Shown: in pieces, positions 62,445 to 64,000 of the stretch
Numbering within the stretch: the stretch's first letter is position 1
How the letters are laid out: each line of letters opens with the position of its first letter
NCBI GenBank assembly: GCA_965246805.1
Contig: CBDFFO010000005.1
Coordinates: forward strand, 1-64,000
From: Schlegelella_A sp965246805
Lineage (GTDB): Bacteria; Pseudomonadota; Gammaproteobacteria; Burkholderiales; Burkholderiaceae_C
DNA length: 64,000 nucleotides
Direction: 5' to 3'
Notes under the pieces: model-generated
Databases searched by the model: none
What the model saw: the letters and a program-made list of their open reading frames with translations, nothing else
Told to the model about the DNA's origin: nothing
Position numbers and translations under genes: made by a program

Positions 62445-64000
62445 TCAGGCGTTGTCGGCGATCGCGGCGCGCGCCGCTTCAACCACCGCATCGACCGTGA
62501 ATCCAAAGTGCTTCTGCAACGCCGCGTACGGCGCGGATTCGCCGAAGCCATCCATGCCGACGACGCGACCCTTCTGGCCGACGTAGCGCTCCCAGCCGAA
62601 GGTCGAGGCCTGCTCGACCGCGACGCGCGCCGTCACCGTCGGCGGCAGCACACTGTCGCGATAGGCCGTTGACTGCTTCGCGAACAGATCCCACGACGGC
62701 ATCGACACCACGCGCGATCGCACGCCGCTCGCGACGAGCTTTTCGTGTGCCAGCACCGTGGTGCCGAGCTCCCCGCCGGTCGCGATCAGGATGATTTGCG
62801 GCATGCCAGCCGCGGCCGCGTCTTCCGTCGTCGAACCGCCATCGGCAATGACGTAGGCGCCCTTCGCGACACCAGTGGCCGGCGCATAACGTGTGCGATC
62901 GAGCGTCGCGATCGGCTGGCGCGACAGCACCATCACCACCGGTCGGTCGACGATCGCCATCGCGACGCGATAGGCCTCGACCACCTCGTTCGCGTCGCCC
63001 GGCCGCAGCACCGTGATGCCGGGCATCGCGCGCAACGACGCGAGCTGCTCGATCGGCTGGTGCGTGGGCCCGTCTTCGCCGTCGCCGAGTGCATCGTGCG
63101 TGAAGATGAAGAGGCTCGGGATCCCCATCACCGCGGCGAGCCGCATGGCCGGCCGCATGTAGTCGCTGAACACGAAGAACGTCCCGGTGAAGGCGCGCAC
63201 CTTCGAGAGCACGAGGCCGTTCACGGCCGCGCCCATCTCGTGTTCGCGAATGCCGAAGTGGATGTTCCGGCCGCCGGCGCACGCAGCCTGCTGACTGCTC
63301 GACGCGGCGGATTTCAACGCGGTCTTGGTCGACGATTCGAGGTCGGCGGCACCGCCGACGAGCCACGGGATGCTGGCCGCGAGCACGTTCAGCACCTTGC
63401 CGGAAGCTTCACGACCGGCCACGCCCTTCTCGTCGGCCGGGAAGGTCGGCAGCTCCCGATCCCAGTCGGCTGGCAGCGTGCGGCCTTCGATCTGATCGAT
63501 CTCGGCGGCCTCGTTTGGGAACGCCGCGCGGTAGGCATCGAACCGGGTTTGCCACGCGGCATGGGCGTCGCGCCCGCGCGCGCCGAGGCCGCCGGCAAAG
63601 ACCTGATGCACGCCATCGGGCACCAGGAATTGCGCGTCTTCCGGCCAGCCGTAGGCCTTCTTCGTGAGCTTCACTTCGTCGACACCGAGCGCTTCGCCGT
63701 GTGCCGCGGCGGTGTCCTGCTTGTGCGGCGAGCCGAAGCCGATGTGACTCCTCAGAACGATGAAGGTCGGCTTGCCCCGGGTCGACTTGAACGCCTCCAG
63801 CGACGCTTCGATCGCGTCGAGATCGTTGGCGTCGTCGACATGGAGGACGTTCCAGCCGTACGCGGCAAAGCGCGCGGGGACATCTTCGGTGAACGTGATG
63901 TCGGTGCTGCCGTCGATCGTGATGCGGTTGCTGTCGTAGATCCAGCACAACTTGTCGAGACCGAGGTGGCCCGCCAGCGACGCGGCTTCGCCGCTCACGC
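62445..64000 (-). CDS. tkt: Transketolase, 5' end outside window
   Basis: C-terminal 518 or so codons of a thiamine-diphosphate enzyme of the pentose phosphate and Calvin pathways. Visible parts are the end of the ThDP/Mg domain (CWIYDSNRITIDGSTDI), the pyrimidine domain (HFGIREHEMGAAVNGL, THDALGDGEDGPTHQPIEQLA, with the catalytic Glu) and the C-terminal domain (ATGGELGTTVLAHE, PSWDLF). It is convergent with the glycoamylase gene, three bases apart. The N-terminal part lies beyond 64000. Confidence 0.97.
   Translation of the reverse strand, partial: VSGEAASLAGHLGLDKLCWIYDSNRITIDGSTDITFTEDVPARFAAYGWNVLHVDDANDLDAIEASLEAFKSTRGKPTFIVLRSHIGFGSPHKQDTAAAHGEALGVDEVKLTKKAYGWPEDAQFLVPDGVHQVFAGGLGARGRDAHAAWQTRFDAYRAAFPNEAAEIDQIEGRTLPADWDRELPTFPADEKGVAGREASGKVLNVLAASIPWLVGGAADLESSTKTALKSAASSSQQAACAGGRNIHFGIREHEMGAAVNGLVLSKVRAFTGTFFVFSDYMRPAMRLAAVMGIPSLFIFTHDALGDGEDGPTHQPIEQLASLRAMPGITVLRPGDANEVVEAYRVAMAIVDRPVVMVLSRQPIATLDRTRYAPATGVAKGAYVIADGGSTTEDAAAAGMPQIILIATGGELGTTVLAHEKLVASGVRSRVVSMPSWDLFAKQSTAYRDSVLPPTVTARVAVEQASTFGWERYVGQKGRVVGMDGFGESAPYAALQKHFGFTVDAVVEAARAAIADNA

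Overview
The window looks like chromosomal DNA from a GC-rich betaproteobacterium of the order Burkholderiales, probably in or near the Rubrivivax/Leptothrix/Methylibium or Comamonadaceae type lineages. This is inferred from gene content and order, not from a database search. Supporting signs are a 14-gene nuo operon with separate nuoC and nuoD downstream of tpiA-secG-tRNA-Leu, an iscRSUA-hscBA-fdx operon, a Bug/TctC-type periplasmic binding protein, an intracellular PHB depolymerase, a stand-alone RnfB-like ferredoxin next to nth, and zapA-6S RNA-EVE gene order. Most of the window is housekeeping DNA with tightly packed genes, many overlapping by 1-4 bases.

Layout. 1-5170: a polysaccharide deacetylase and a YVTN beta-propeller protein (minus strand, overlapping), a membrane GGDEF protein coupled to an outer-membrane transporter-like protein, and a TctC-like binding protein. 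5211-14178: a cNMP/FAD oxidoreductase fusion, a UvrA paralogue without the UvrB-binding region, a second beta-propeller (a lipoprotein), a YihY membrane protein, a DUF2069 protein and an FAD-linked oxidase. 14192-32985 (minus): qor-like gene, tpiA, secG, tRNA-Leu(GAG) and nuoABCDEFGHIJKLMN, then a Nudix hydrolase and a DUF1178 protein. 33053-38137 (minus): pnp, rpsO, a class I aminotransferase and tsaD.

38264-41590 is the least ordinary stretch: an unrecognised 110-residue protein, a FeeM/GNAT-like putative N-acyl synthase and a membrane hybrid sensor kinase, followed by a 337-base gap without a gene. 41591-49292 (minus): the isc operon with two visible IscR-type operator sites, and uvrB. 49430-56092 (plus): aromatic aminotransferase, phaZ, rnfB-like, nth, a TIGR02449-like coiled-coil protein, zapA, 6S RNA, an EVE-domain protein and ybiB. 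56364-62441 (plus): an HI0933-type flavoprotein, then a chain of overlapping genes (HAD hydrolase, DUF2090 protein, phosphoglucomutase, glucoamylase-like protein). The right edge cuts a transketolase gene on the minus strand.

How it fits together. The nuo cluster encodes proton-pumping NADH:quinone oxidoreductase, whose many Fe-S clusters depend on the Isc assembly system encoded 14 kb away. pnp and rpsO form the usual RNA-decay/ribosome pair, with a strong hairpin between them. No insertion sequence, integrase, CRISPR array, prophage or rRNA gene was seen. The best candidates for something not well described are the FeeM-like/hybrid-kinase module and the overlapping carbohydrate operon.
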